From NCBI GenBank assembly GCA_001051155.2, contig JYIP02000006.1, forward strand, positions 3,162,001 to 3,226,000: DNA of 64,000 bases. The letters are read 5' to 3'. Made by a program: the position numbers and the translations under genes. Shown in pieces: positions 1 through 11,745 of this stretch. Origin of the DNA: Chrysoporthe austroafricana. Its lineage: Eukaryota > Ascomycota > Sordariomycetes > Diaporthales > Cryphonectriaceae. Within the stretch, counting starts at the first letter, position 1; each line of letters begins with the position of its first letter. Below the pieces are notes generated by a model that saw nothing but the letters and a program-made list of their open reading frames with translations, had not been told where the DNA came from and ran no database searches.

Positions 1-418
1 GGTGGATGTACGTACGCCGCCGGTCGTTCTCGTAGTAGTAGTTGCCGTTCAGCAGCGGCCCGAGCTCCTGGAAGTCCGCCTTGGCCTCGTCCAGCGCGTC
101 CTCGAGGGCGCGGACCTGCTCGAACTCGTCCGAGGCCCAGTGCCTCTTGTCGGCGAACATGAGCACGCGCAGCGCGTCGCTGATGGCGTGGGCGATGTCG
201 GCGAGCAGGGAGCCGACCGTGTCGTTGTCCTCGGCGGCGTCCTCCTCGTCGAGGCGGGCGCTGCCGCCGCTGCCGCCGTCGTCGGGGCCGTCATTGGGGA
301 AGCGGTGCTCGGTGACGACGACCTGGAGGGACTTTTGCTTCGCCTTGTGCTTCGAGGAAGAGGGCGGTATCGAGTTGTGTCGTCCACGGCCCGTGGGGTG
401 GGCGCCGCCGTTCATCAT
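1..418 (-). CDS. Unrecognised protein, N-terminal part (runs off window edge)
   Basis: Partial gene; about 139 codons are visible and the frame is still open at base 1. The only in-frame ATGs are a pair at 418 and 415. An in-frame stop lies about 200 nt upstream, so 418 is taken as the start. The N-terminus is low complexity (Gly, His, Arg, Ser, then a Lys/Gln stretch). It is followed by a short ordered-looking segment with QVVVTEHRFP, an acidic/Gly linker, and a probably helical part containing LLADIAHAISDALRVL and DEFEQVRALEDALDEAKADF. I do not recognise the family. Minus-strand codons in this frame are strongly GC-ending, while the overlapping frames give Arg/Ser-rich nonsense; this is why I prefer this frame. 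Function unknown. Confidence 0.55.
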   Translation of the reverse strand, partial: MMNGGAHPTGRGRHNSIPPSSSKHKAKQKSLQVVVTEHRFPNDGPDDGGSGGSARLDEEDAAEDNDTVGSLLADIAHAISDALRVLMFADKRHWASDEFEQVRALEDALDEAKADFQELGPLLNGNYYYENDRRRTYIH

Positions 419-1659
419 TCGAGAGAGAGGGATGCGCTTCTGTTGCGGCGGCTGCTGAGACTGGTCGGGCCGGGCGCAGCCGGCATAATGGTAGGAGAGC
501 CTCGCGGGGTGATCGTCTCGCTGCTGCTGGTGCTCCTCCCCTCCTTCTTGTAGACATGAAGTGAGAATTGCGAGAGGTGGTCGCGGGCGGCCGTTATCTA
601 CTGCGGCCGAAGGTTTGGGGGTCGTAGATTAGCCTTTCTTGGCCGGATGACGTTTTGGCCCCGTCTGTCCAGCGTTCGCCAATCGGGCGAACCAGGGAGG
701 ACTGGGCAATGTCAAGCAGACGCAGAGGGCAGGGTCACTGCTGCTGCGGGTCGCGTGTGCGCTGCGCAGCGCAGTGGTGGGGAGCCAGAGGGAGAGGGAG
801 AGAGAGGGAAAAAGATGGGTTGAGCAAAGCCCCCCCTGGGTCCGGCCGCGTTACGTAGTGTCGACAAAGTCGCTGCGCAATGGGAATGTGCATCCGGGCC
901 CGGGCTTAAGATGGGGCGCGTGGCAGCAGCACTGCCCACTGTCCAGGCCCGCAGGTCGCCGGAGTTACGTTACTGTTCTAGCTAAGCTCGAGCCATCAGG
1001 GCACCTCTAAGAGGGATCGCAGGTACGGGATGGCGTGTACCGCTGCGCAATGACGAGAGCTACAGTCTGCCCTACGGATTGTGGGCGGCCGCTTATACGA
1101 AGGCCCGTCTGCTTACTCTGCCCTCCAGCAGCACGCTCTACCTGCTATGAGGTCCATCAGTCGCGGCTCTGCTGCGAGGGCACGATACCGTCAAGTCGTC
1201 GCCTGTCTGTCTCTGCGTGGGTGGGCTCGGGCTTAGACGGGCCTGGGGCCTGGGGCCTGGCGTGAAGATCGAAGGAACCCCTACCGGTAGGGCCTGGGAA
1301 TGGATCCTCTGTAGCGTTACTGTAGCACTGGCCCAGTACGGAGTGCGGACTGTCATACCCACGGCCGCCCACTGCTTGCGTGCTTGCGTCGCTCGGGTCT
1401 CGGGCGTGTGGGGCCCAAGAGGATTCCGACTGCTCTGGCCGGGGGCTTCATTACGAGTATCCACTTTTGAGGCTCAGTCGGCTGCGGTTGCATGGTCGGT
1501 GAGATGACATGAGCATCGTGAACATCAATGACGCGCACCGTGAATGCCAAAATTTCTATTCCCTAACGCCGTCTTGTGCATGCACGGCCCTCGAGATGCC
1601 ATCTATCGTGACGGAACCAGCCCGTGGCGGGAGGCCCATCCCCCCAATGCCTCGATCCC
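419..1659. other. Intergenic, promoter side of the first gene and 3' flank of the CLPTM1 gene
   Basis: No convincing reading frame on either strand; the short open frames overlap one another and lack protein-like composition. A purine-rich tract (GGGAGAGGGAGAGAGAGGG) lies near 788-806 upstream of the minus-strand gene. Nothing else stands out. Confidence 0.5.
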
Positions 1660-3707
1660 CTACTTCCTCTTCGTCGCCTTGCCCTTGCTGGCACCGGTCG
1701 TCTTCGCGCTTGAGGCCTCCTCTGGTGCCGCCGGGGGCAGCTCCTTCGTCTCCTTCTTGTCATCGCCCTCATCCTGCTCGTCCCCGCCCTGCCCGAACTC
1801 GTTGACACGGGAGTAGTCTACCTTGTAAGCCCACCTCTGGTACAGGTACACGAAGAATATGATATCATCCCGGAAGGTCGCCAGCCGGTGCAGGAAGGGC
1901 ATCTTGATCGTGAACGCAAACAGGTCATCGATGAACGTGTTCAGGAACTTGTACATCATAGCCTTGCCCGGCATGTGCGCCACGCTCTTGAGCCTGTAGT
2001 TGATGTACAGCGCCGGCACCATCATCAGGAATCCGTACGCGTAGACCGAGCCCACGAGGGTCGTGATGATGAATGAGTACCACGACTTGTGCTCCTCGTA
2101 CACGAGCGAGTAGATGGCGTAGGCGATCAGGAGAGGGACCCCGACCCAGTACATGTACTTGAAGGCGATCGCGTCATACTCCTGCGTCTTCTGCTCCGTC
2201 TCGCTGAGCTTGTGCTTGTCCTCGAACACGATGTGCTTCGGAAGCCACGAGCCGGGCGGCGCGTCGCGGATCCTGACATTGACCACCGTCGTGATCTTCC
2301 ACAGCTCGATCACGATACCAACACCCTGCGTACCGAGGATCATCCAGCTGGTGTTCTGTGAGTTGTCCACTAGGTACAGGAAGATGATGGTCTGCATGAA
2401 GACGTTCGCCAGGATCGTCCGGACAGAGATGCCCACGTTGTCCTTCTTCTTACGGTAGTGCGCGATGTCGGATCCGAAGGCCAGCGTCTCGAGGATCATG
2501 TGCGCGATGCTGACGGCGATAGTGACACTGAGGAGGATCGGGTTGGTGTCAAGGAAGATCTCCTTCACCATCTCGATCTCCGAGCCATCACCGCCACCAG
2601 CGACCGGGTTGCCAAACGCGGCCTGGCGCGCGGATTCACGCCCACCGAGCTCGATCGAGGCCATCAGCTGGAACTTCCAGTTGGCGAGGTTGTTCAGCTC
2701 AATGTGCAGCGGCAGCGTCTTGACGGTCTCGTTTACCGGGTTGAAGTGGCTTTTCAACTGCCAGAAGCCATTGACGAACAGGATAGGGTAGTACCACGAG
2801 TTCTGGCCAGACCCATCTCTGGCACCAGTGGGCTCCAGCGTGATGAACTGGCGGGCAGCACCGTTCGTCGTGGGGTACATCATGGTGCCAACGCCCGGAA
2901 CGAAGGAGATGGTGGTGTTCGGGTGGTAGTAATTGCCAATGACAAGGGTCCCAGATTCGGCTGCCTCGACCTCCTCGGCCTCGGTGAGGTTCTTGCTCTC
3001 CAGAAGACTCCGGGTCTTGGCAACCTTTTTCTTGGGGATATATTGGGTGAAGGGATAGATAAAGTAGTACGCTTTGGCCGGGTCGTATGGCTTCTGGGTC
3101 GGATCCAGGTTGACGCCCTGCTCGTGCAGACCCACGTAGAAGTGGCCCCACAGAGTGCCGTTGTTCTGAACCGACTTCGGCACCGTGATGGTCGTATCAA
3201 CAGTGCGCTTCTCGCTCCAGTTGCCGAGGCTGTACTCGGTCTCCTTGAAGACGATCATGTCCTCGGGCGTGTCCTTCAGGGGCTTGGGCTTCATGGACGG
3301 CGAGAGGGTGATGATGATGTCGACCACACTGTCGTCAGGCCACATGGGCGCAATCTTCTGGGGGACCGGGTTCCACGCTGCACCTTCGTCAAGCTTGTTC
3401 GGCCGGAGCGCATACGCAGGGACATCGCCGGTGTTCGCGGGGACCTGGATGGTCTTGCCGGTGGCGTCGGTGACGGTCTTGCTCTGCTGGGGAGCCGGCA
3501 GGAACTGCTTCATGACCAATTGCATGCCAAAGTACAGGAAGGCTCCCCACGCGATGCGTGACATGAGTGAAGACTGGACATGCTGTCTGTCAGCGTGTTC
3601 CTACCACCTACACCCGGGAGCACAGTGGAGGTCAGTCAGTGACTTACGCCGCCTTGCTCCTCTCGCGCCGCAGGCGCTGCGCCTGCCGCTGCGTTTCCTT
3701 CAGGCAT
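1660..3707 (-). CDS. CLPTM1-family multipass membrane protein
   Basis: Family of human CLPTM1 and CLPTM1L, ER/Golgi membrane proteins. CLPTM1 retains GABA-A receptors in the ER and CLPTM1L acts as a scramblase in GPI-anchor synthesis; which role applies in fungi is not known to me. Two exons: 3707-3648 (20 codons, starts MPEGNAAAG) and 3573-1660. The 74-nt intron has GTAAGT and CAG ends and keeps phase 0, giving 657 residues. A hydrophobic N-terminal segment (WGAFLYFGMQLVM) is followed by a long lumenal-type region with family features, for example the YFIYPFTQYIPKKK stretch. Several membrane spans lie in the C-terminal half, and the tail is Lys/Glu-rich ending in KGKATKRK, suggesting a cytosolic basic end. 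Length and layout match the family. Identification is confident; the exact function is inference. Confidence 0.92.
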
Positions 3708-5398
3708 TGTCGATATATTGACACTGACACGTCCTGAGGTGTTGGTGAGTCCGCAATGGTCAGGGGCGGAGGCGAGGACAGCGACAGAGCACACAGCTTG
3801 GGCAAGCTTGGGTATGTGCTGGAGGGAAATTTGGCGGGTGGCACTGTAGCAATGCCACGTACGGATCTCGAGCTGGGATAAGCTACTCACGCTACTGTAG
3901 GCCGAGGCGTGCCAGGGTCTGGAGGCTGCCCCACCCAGACCCAGATTGCTGGGACTGCCTCCCTTTCAATGTCGAATTAAAAGTATCAACCAACACAATG
4001 TACCACATACCACATACCTAGTAGCACGCACTATAGGACAGCCTGTTTGCTATTTCAAGGTTGAGACTCGAGGATGCAGACTATCTCGACTTCAGACTCT
4101 GCATTGTCTACGGGCCAAGAACTCAAACACTTTTGGGTACCATCACTTCTCGTCTTCATACTTTGGCGGAAGCAGTCTGTATTCCGAGCCATGGATCACT
4201 TGTCTTCACATTCCTCAGCACTGGTTCTCGGCTGGCCACTCAGAGCCTGCTATCCACCCACGAGTATGCAAGATCTCCAGCCGTGACAAGCCAGTCCAGG
4301 AGGCCATGGCATGGTCCTGACGAACACTATCGAGACAGTCCCATCCCTTGCCCGCCCTGCTGCTCACCAGGTGTGAGTGCTCATTAGCATGTGTGGACCT
4401 CTGCTAATTACCCCAGGAACTTCCGACTATTCCTCCCCGTATCCGAGAGTCTCAAACTGACTTGTATACTCAGTCCATGCCAATATCTTCATTTTCGAGT
4501 GTCAAGAACCGTGTTTTATTTCCCAATCCCGGATCTCTCTTCATCTCCCTCTCTTTCTTGCTTCTCGGCTCCCCTGCCCTCCTTTTTTCCTCCTTTAGCT
4601 TCTTCTCTCTTTGTGTAATCAAGGTCAAACAAGAGCTGGCTGCCCCTCTGCAGATACCAACTTGCCCAGCCAATGCTCCACAACCAACCCGTTATTGAGG
4701 CTTACGACTCGAACGTTGTTTCGTTTTTGGGGGGTGGGAGGGTGGTTGAGGAGACCGGACTCCTCGAGATATGTCCTGCGATCTCAAGTGGGAGTCGCCT
4801 TCTCGTAGCGAAGTTGTATCGTCCGCGCGGCAAGGTCGTCTTGCCACAGCATCGAGCAACTCAGCAGGGTCCCCTGATGAAGAATATATATGAGCGGGCT
4901 GCCTAGTCGCTACTACAGATCCCGATTTGAGACAATCGAACGAGGTCTGGAAGACCAAGGCCCGGTGGCTTGGCCGCTGTGCCGTTCCCGCACGCCTCCC
5001 CTTCCCGATGCGACTACGTTCGCCGTGTCTACTAAAGATCTCGATCGCGTTAATACTTTGCCGCTGGCCGCCTTTCCTCATGTGTCTGAGACATTGAGAT
5101 GGCTCCGATAGACCCACGATCCCACGGAGTCACTGGGAGTCCATCGAGCGACGACTGCAAGCAGCAGTTATGACGCAGACCCGCTTTTCCAATGGGAGAT
5201 CATAGAAATATATTCGCAACGGCGGGGGAGTCACATCGACGAAGCAGGTGTAATCCCTATTTTCCCCCACCTGCGCGACGATGAACCCCGATTAGTTCCC
5301 AGTATCAACAATCCAACAGAGCAGCGCCTGCTTTGTCGAGACGTGGACAGCCCAGACGCTCTCCGTCGTTTCCGGCTTTTGCAGTCCTCCTTCATACG
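3708..5398. other. Intergenic between divergent CLPTM1 and 7TM genes
   Basis: A 1.7-kb gap between two outward-facing genes, so it probably contains both promoters. Short pyrimidine-rich stretches (4540-4610) occur in the plus-strand flank. No frame has an ATG start with protein-like composition for more than about 70 codons. I see no repeat or RNA gene. Confidence 0.45.
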
Positions 5399-7006
5399 AT
5401 GGCACATCCTAGAGGCGGGCCGCCCGCCCTGGATGTGCAGCCACCGGGCAGGCCCCAGGCCGCTGGCCTGGCTCTTGTGTGCATCTCCGCAGTGGGACTC
5501 TTCCTATCCGCAGCTGCTGTAGGGCTCAGATCATACTGGCGCTTCTGGAAGAAGAGGTCAGCCTGGGGCTGGGATGATATATTAGCCGTACTGGGCGTCG
5601 TGAGTGCAACCTGCTCAGCATCGAGTCCTTGCGCCTTATCTAGCTGTCCAGTTCTGACACTCGAAACTCCAAGCTGGCTTTTGCCGTCGCGTGTGCCTTC
5701 GCCATACTTTGCACTCGCTACGGCCTCGGAATACCGGGCTACCAAGTGAACATGGCGACATCGAAGAAAGTTGTACGACTTCTGATAGCGTGGGCAGTCT
5801 GCTATGTTTTTGCGGTTGGACTGGCCAAAACTTCAGTCGGCATCGCTGTCCTCCGTATAACGTTCCAGAGGCGCTACCGTTACATCATTTTCGGCATGGT
5901 TATACTGTCGGACGGTGTCTACCTCGGCGCTGTAATTTGGCTCTTCGTAGCCTGCAAGGCACTCTTCAATCCAAACGTGCTCGGCACTTGCATCCCTTTT
6001 CCTGGGTTTCTCAGTATGAATTTCTCATCAGGCTGGTGTCATGCCAAAGATCTTCCAAGTATTGGCTAACCGAGCTTCTTTTCTAAGATTATCTGATCGG
6101 TGCCTTCTCGGTCCTTACCGATGCCGGCTGTGCCCTCATACCAGTCCTAATAATACGCAAATCCAAGATGGAACCAAGGTCAAAGTTCGCTCTCATGTCA
6201 GTTTTGGGAATGGGAAGCCTGGCGGCTGTGGCTTCTGCCGCCAGGCTTCCCTTCGCCGGATGGTGGAATAACCTCAGTCCACAGAATCCAAATTTGTGTA
6301 AGTCTGAGCAATCTTCTTCGTATTTGCCTTGCGATGCCATCCAAGACAGCGAGCGTCAGAAAGTGCGTGATATGTCACTTATAGCCCACTTTCGCGAGAA
6401 CCCCCTCTTCCAAGCTCTGTCAGTGATATGACTAGTACTTTTTATCTGCCTGTCTGACATAGTCACCGCCTCCACTCTCTCTCTCGCATTCTCTGATAGA
6501 TGGGTTCTCTGGTTGGGATCTGGCTCCCCAGGCCTTTTCAGCCAAGTAGCCTGACATAGTATATAAGCTGACATTTGATAGATATCAACGTTTACGTTGT
6601 CATGTTCTCACAACTTGAGGTAGCTATCGGGCTATTCACCGGGTCTCTACCAGCTATAGGGGGCATGTTCCATTTCTTCGACAGACGTGGCCGAAGATCC
6701 GGGCCTTTGGATGGCATAGCAAACGTGACCATTGGAGGAACGCCTGCTCGCTTGCCAGGGGGCCGAGATCTCGAAAGCGTATTCAAGGAACTGAACTACA
6801 ACTGGACCCCTGGCTCAAGTACTGCGAGACATTTCTCTGAAACTGAAGAATTGAATTCAATGAGCAGCGTGTGGGAAAGTGGTTCATCCGCTCCGGTGAC
6901 TGTGGAGAACGGCAGAGAAGGCGTCTCACAGCATCACGCAAGCGATGAAATTCTACGGTGTGATCAGATAGAACCACCGGTCAGGGTGCTTCGTCACAGT
7001 ATATAG
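5399..7006 (+). CDS. Fungal rhodopsin-like 7TM membrane protein (Pth11-like group)
   Basis: Four exons fit in phase: 5399-5599, 5674-6013, 6088-6297 and 6582-7006, giving 391 residues. Donors are GTGAGT, GTATGA and GTAAGT; acceptors are AAG, AAG and TAG. Seven hydrophobic segments can be placed. Family-like signatures are WGWDDILAVLGVV at the second helix, the TRYGLGIPGYQ loop, AKTSVGIAVLR in helix 3, and YVVMFSQLEVAIGLFTGSLPAI in helix 7. The latter resembles the hydrophobic helix followed by Leu-Pro found in the fungal rhodopsin domain. The C-terminal tail is a hydrophilic, probably cytosolic extension of about 110 residues. Such proteins are often species-variable and some act in surface sensing, but ligand and role here are unknown. 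The last intron (284 nt) is long for this window and could hide a small exon. Confidence 0.8.
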
Positions 7007-7648
7007 GAAATGGGTCACTGGAACTTCGTATCCAGAAGAATTTCTGCTCATTTTGATCTATTGACGACGAATATATTAGCCATATATTCACCTTCGCAAG
7101 CAGCAATGTAGAGCAATAATCAGATCTCATACCGTCACGGCCGATATCCCCAAAGCGTCAGGGACACAAGATGCGAGTATTTTTGTGAAAACTCGCGTCT
7201 CTACACCATATGCCAACCTTTGGGTCGGAGTGAAATCCACAGTCCTTGTCCAGTTTGTCGGAACGCCTGTGATAGCCTCATCACCACCACGATCCGCGAA
7301 GGAGAACTCGTTTAGGTAAAGCATAATTATTTTACACACGCATGGCAGCGAGGCTCCGGCACGATCATATGGTATATTACGCGCCGAGATGAATCCCTTT
7401 GCGATGCGCTCGGTAAAGTTTAACGGTTTGCAAAGGGCTCTTGGTGCTGAAGTGCCAATGCGTTACCGAAAGCGGCTGGTATTGTATCGATCACTTTTGT
7501 TCTCAAATGCACAAAGATCGTTTCACGAGACAATTTACTAGTATGAGATTCTTCGTCGAGTATGTCCGTGTCTTATTCTGTTTGAAATCTTGATCTGTAC
7601 TCCAAAACATTTCTTTCCTATAGGCCCCGGCACTACAGATCCGCAACA
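7007..7648. other. Intergenic, promoter of the following gene
   Basis: AT-richer than the coding DNA around it. No supported gene on either strand. The flanking ATG at 7649 has a strong context (CAACAATGGCC), so this segment probably holds its promoter and leader. Confidence 0.45.
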
Positions 7649-10533
7649 ATGGCCCCTCGAGGTCCCGTTAATTCACGGAAGCGGCTTGTGCTCCCTCCTA
7701 GGTCGCCTGGTGTCGCTGCAGGGTCCGCGCTGATACCTCCGCCGGCCCCCCTTCCAGCTAACCTCACAGCGATCCCTCCCCCGTCCCCTCAGTCCGTCGC
7801 TTCAGATGACGAATACCAGGATTTCCAAGACTTCGAGTTGACATGGGACCGGGCGGCACGATACACCAACCCGCTCTCTCATTCTTCGAACGCCGAGATC
7901 CCTCACATTAGTGAAGAAGATGAGCGGGCACTACGACAGGCGTCTCGCTGGGTGCCGCTGAGGAGGGAGCCCTATGGAAAGGTCGCGCATAAGATTCTAC
8001 CGGACTGGAGGGATCCTAGATGGACAGTTAGTCCTCCTGAAGGAATCTCATGGGTACCCTATGTGAGTGTTCCTTTTAAGCTAAACAGTTCTTCGCCTAT
8101 TCTCCTGCGAGATATCTGAGCTGCCTTGATGGGCGAAAGGAGATTGCGGGAAGCGGTATACAGCCTCATGTATTTCGTCAACCCTCTTCAAGATATCGAT
8201 TCACTAACCTTGAGAGATCGAAGTGGACGGTCCCCGGGTATGATCTCACTAAGGAACAAGGATGGCCTCAGCAGGTGCATAGCGAGCGGGCCATAACCGG
8301 AGATCCAACTCGCCTAATGAGGCCAGTCACTTCGAGACCACCTGATTCAACGGCCAATCCAAGCGACTATGCAGTGTACGTGAGAAAGCAAGAACTTTTG
8401 CCCCCATAGCAAAGTGGAATACTGATGATCTTGGCTTAGACGGTTTGGGTATCAAGCACAGGGTCTTGACCCGCCTGTAAATGCACGAGGGCAAGTGCGC
8501 TCCCGAATCACACCCACAAACGCATCATTCCAACCTGCTTGGAGAGATCCTGGTGATATGGAAGCAGACGAAGGGTGAGTGCAAAATGGTCATAAGAGAA
8601 ACCTATGGAGGCTGCCTAAGCTGATTCGGAGACCCTGTTGTCCCTGTCTAGTCTTCAATCGTATATCTTTGACACATACACGTCGGCTGAGGTGCGTCCG
8701 AACAGCTTTACTGCATACACCGCGGCTCTAAGGATTCGGACTAAATCTCGTATAGTTGGCCGAATCAGGCGCATTTAATCCAAATACGCTCTTGGAAATG
8801 CAACCGCCCGACCTTGATGATAGTGACCCAGTTTTCACGGTACTGTGATCTCCTCGAGGCAATATTATGTTGGGCACAATCATCCGAAGCTAACAAGAAA
8901 AAACAGATACATGAGTTGGTTTCCATGTGGCAACCAGAGCTTCCCCAATGGAAGAAAATAATCTGACAGATTCGTAGCTTTTTCAAGAGATCAAAGTGGA
9001 CACAAGAGCCTTGGCCTTATACTCAACGCCCGTACTTCTGGAAAGGCTACTGGCAAGTTCAATATTATCTGAATGGCCAGGCACATAAGTATAACATTCA
9101 GGTACGAGGCACTTTTCAGGCAATTACTGTTCTCACTCTGAAATATCATCAAGGGACCTTACTCCTAGGTCATTTCTTGAGACTTGTGTGCCACTATCCT
9201 GATTAGGCGATTACTGACCTCTGATACTCATGTAGTGCTATCAACGGCATCTGGCAAGCTTCGGGATGCCGGATATCTAGCACTTGAACGCTACCTGAAG
9301 CTGGCGACCTTTGAGGCGGCTTCAGCCAAGATCTTCCGCCGGCGGCTTTACTATGAGAGGAATGGCTGGGACAACAAGTTTGTCCGGCTCTACGAGTTAC
9401 TCAGGCGCAGCACGAAAGGGTACACCTCTATTGCTGATGACATCAGCGAGAGAATCGCCGCCACGTCTGACTTTAAATTCACGTTCGACAACGTTCACTC
9501 AGTCGCCCATCTGCCTGCTGAAGTGAGGGACCTGATGCTGTTCCTCACGTTCACAACTCGGGCCGTGGGCCAGGAGAGCGCGTGCCTCGACAACATCGTC
9601 CAGCTCTATTGGCAGCAGGCGCCGCAGCAGCGCAGGACCATCCACACCCGCTACATGAAGAGTCTTCTGGGTCGCGCCCGGGAGCTCAGGGTGCGCACCT
9701 CAGACCTGGCTGCGCTCATCACCTGCAGGCTCGTCCATCCTGTAACGAAGCTCCCCGAAACATGGGACCATGCGATCGAGTTCAAGGCCTTCCGGGACAT
9801 AAACCCGGGCATTACGCCGTCGTGGGCGATGTTGCAACCCATACGCGAGCTGTTCAGCTCGATCCCCGGCTGGCGGGGGCTCCAATACGACCTGGAGGAG
9901 ATAGCGACGCAGCGGCGCCGGCTCTCCAGCCTCGTGGCGAACCTCAAGCACATCGAGGCCCTCCTCGACCCCGTCCTCGCCCGGGCCTTGCCGGCGGCAG
10001 GAGGCGGTCCGGGCAGCATCAGCATGGCCCGGCAGCAGACCGAGCTCCGCCAGATCGAGCCCGCCGCGCGCCGGGAGCTGCGTAACCTAGGCAGCGGGGG
10101 CGCCCAGGTCGCGGTGCGGAGGGTCGTCGAGCGCTGGGCCAGGCTCCTGCATCTGCACGTGGATCTAATGGACCCTCTCCTGGGCGTGCGCCGCGCGCAG
10201 AGGACAGCCGATGACGCCGCCAGGCGGTCCGACATGGTGACGGAGGCCCGGTCGATGCTGCAGAACGAGGTTGCTGCCAGGGCTCAGCGACAGGCCAACC
10301 GCGCCGCTGGCATCGAGGAGATTGATGATCCCACGATACGGGACCTGAGGCGGGCTATCGGTCGGCTGGCCGGGACCGGTGCTCATTCGGCCGGAGACAA
10401 GACTTGGCTTCTCAAACATTACACTGACGATACGATCCGCCATGTCTTGAAAGGAGGGGATGACGTACAGTATAACACATGGATCAGGCCTCTACACAAC
10501 ACCATAGGGCCTTCTGCCCCATTGGGATTATAG
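7649..10533 (+). CDS. Unrecognised multi-exon protein with repeated W/RSKW segments
   Basis: I do not recognise this gene. Exons fitting in phase are 7649-8062, 8140-8375, 8440-8574, 8652-8691, 8756-8839 and 8970-9101, followed by a long last exon ending at 10533. The final intron is not settled. The strong donor at 9102 joins in phase 0 to a CAAG acceptor ending at 9258, but alternatives exist (donor at 9089 to acceptor ending 9206). Total length is about 770 residues. The N-terminal third is Pro/Ser-rich and contains three related segments: DPRWTVSPPEGISWVPY, RSKWTVPGYDLTKEQGWP and RSKWTQEPWPYTQRPYFW. The last exon is intronless, much more GC-rich and Arg/Ala/Leu-rich, predicted mostly helical. 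No catalytic motif, signal peptide or membrane span is visible. It could be two genes fused by my model. Confidence 0.5.
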
Positions 10534-10737
10534 GCGACGAGGAGATGATTAGGTGTGTGGTGGGAAACGGATGTTTTCAACTTGTGGCTGTCGTTTGCAC
10601 ATCATTGTTTGCGATCCGACTGCCAGAGACACACTCAAATACTGCTTTACTTGTACTGTAAGTATTATTTGAGCTAGTCTATATTCAATGTATTATAAAC
10701 CTACTATAAACAACGCCCTCGACACGTGGCACAGCAC

Positions 10738-11745
10738 TCAGCCGTGCTGCCACAGCACCGACGTGCTCCCCTCCAGCGCATGCTTGTCCAGCTCCTCCAG
10801 CTCCCCCTCGCTCAGCATCCACTCCTCGCTCGCCGCCCTGGCGTTCTCCTCGGCCTGCCTCGCGTTCTTGACGCCGCCCAGCGGGATCGCCCCCTTCTGG
10901 ATGACCCACTTGAGCGCGACGGCGCTCACGCTCACGCCGTGGGCGGTGGCGACCGTGCGCAGCGCCGCGATGAGCGGCGCGAGCTTCTCCATAGGGAAGT
11001 CGCCGAAGCGCCGGCCGGACGGCGGCGGGTGATCGGCGTCGTACTTGCCCGTCAGCCGGCCCATGCCCAGCGGGCTGTAGGCCATGAGCACGATGCCGCG
11101 GGCGCGGCACTCGGCGAGCAGGCCGGAGCGCTCGGGCAGCGTGCGCAGCAGGCTGAACTCGACCTGGTTGCTGGCGAGGCGGCAGCCGCGGCGGCGGAGG
11201 GCGTCGTCCATGCGGACCATCTCGTCGCGGCTGTAGTTGCTCACGCCGACGGCGCGCGTCAGGCCCAGCTCCACGCACCGCGCCAGCCCGCCCGCCATGC
11301 TCTCGATCGAGTTCAGGAAGTGCACCGGGCCGTGGATTTGGTACAAGTCCATGCTCTCGAGGCCCAGTCGCTGCAGGCTGCCCCGGCACGCGTTGACCAT
11401 GCCGGTGCTCGGGAACAGGCGCGTCGGCGGCCAGGGGATGGGCAGGAACTTGGTGGCGATGATGAGCCGGGCCCGGAACGCCTCGGGGGTCAGCGCCGGG
11501 TTGGACCGCAGCTTGGAGATGATGCGCTCGCTCTCGCCGCTGCCGTAGACCTCGGCCGTGTCGATGAAGAAGAGGTCGTGCTTGGCGATGGTCGCCCAGG
11601 CGTCGTCGAGGTCCTTGACCGCCGAGGCCGAGGCGTTCTTCCACGTTAGGTTGTCGCCCCACGACCACGTGCCGATGCACAGGTTGGGCACGGGGATGGT
11701 GCCCGCGCTCTCTTTGGCGCACTTGAGAGCGAAGCGCGTCGCCAT
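10738..11745 (-). CDS. Aldo/keto reductase family oxidoreductase
   Basis: NADPH-dependent carbonyl reductase of the aldo/keto reductase superfamily, predicted cytosolic, 335 residues and intronless. The start at 11745 has a good context (CCACGATGGC) and is the first ATG in frame. The catalytic tetrad is visible: Asp and Tyr in FIDTAEVYGSG, Lys in LIIATKFLP, and His in DLYQIHGP. GVSNYSRDEM and the C-terminal cofactor segment KWVIQKGAIPLGGVKNARQ are also typical. It looks closest to the broad YajO/pyridoxal-reductase-like group rather than to xylose reductases, but the substrate cannot be read from sequence. A TATAAAA element lies 170 nt upstream on the same strand. Confidence 0.9.
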   Translation of the reverse strand: MATRFALKCAKESAGTIPVPNLCIGTWSWGDNLTWKNASASAVKDLDDAWATIAKHDLFFIDTAEVYGSGESERIISKLRSNPALTPEAFRARLIIATKFLPIPWPPTRLFPSTGMVNACRGSLQRLGLESMDLYQIHGPVHFLNSIESMAGGLARCVELGLTRAVGVSNYSRDEMVRMDDALRRRGCRLASNQVEFSLLRTLPERSGLLAECRARGIVLMAYSPLGMGRLTGKYDADHPPPSGRRFGDFPMEKLAPLIAALRTVATAHGVSVSAVALKWVIQKGAIPLGGVKNARQAEENARAASEEWMLSEGELEELDKHALEGSTSVLWQHG

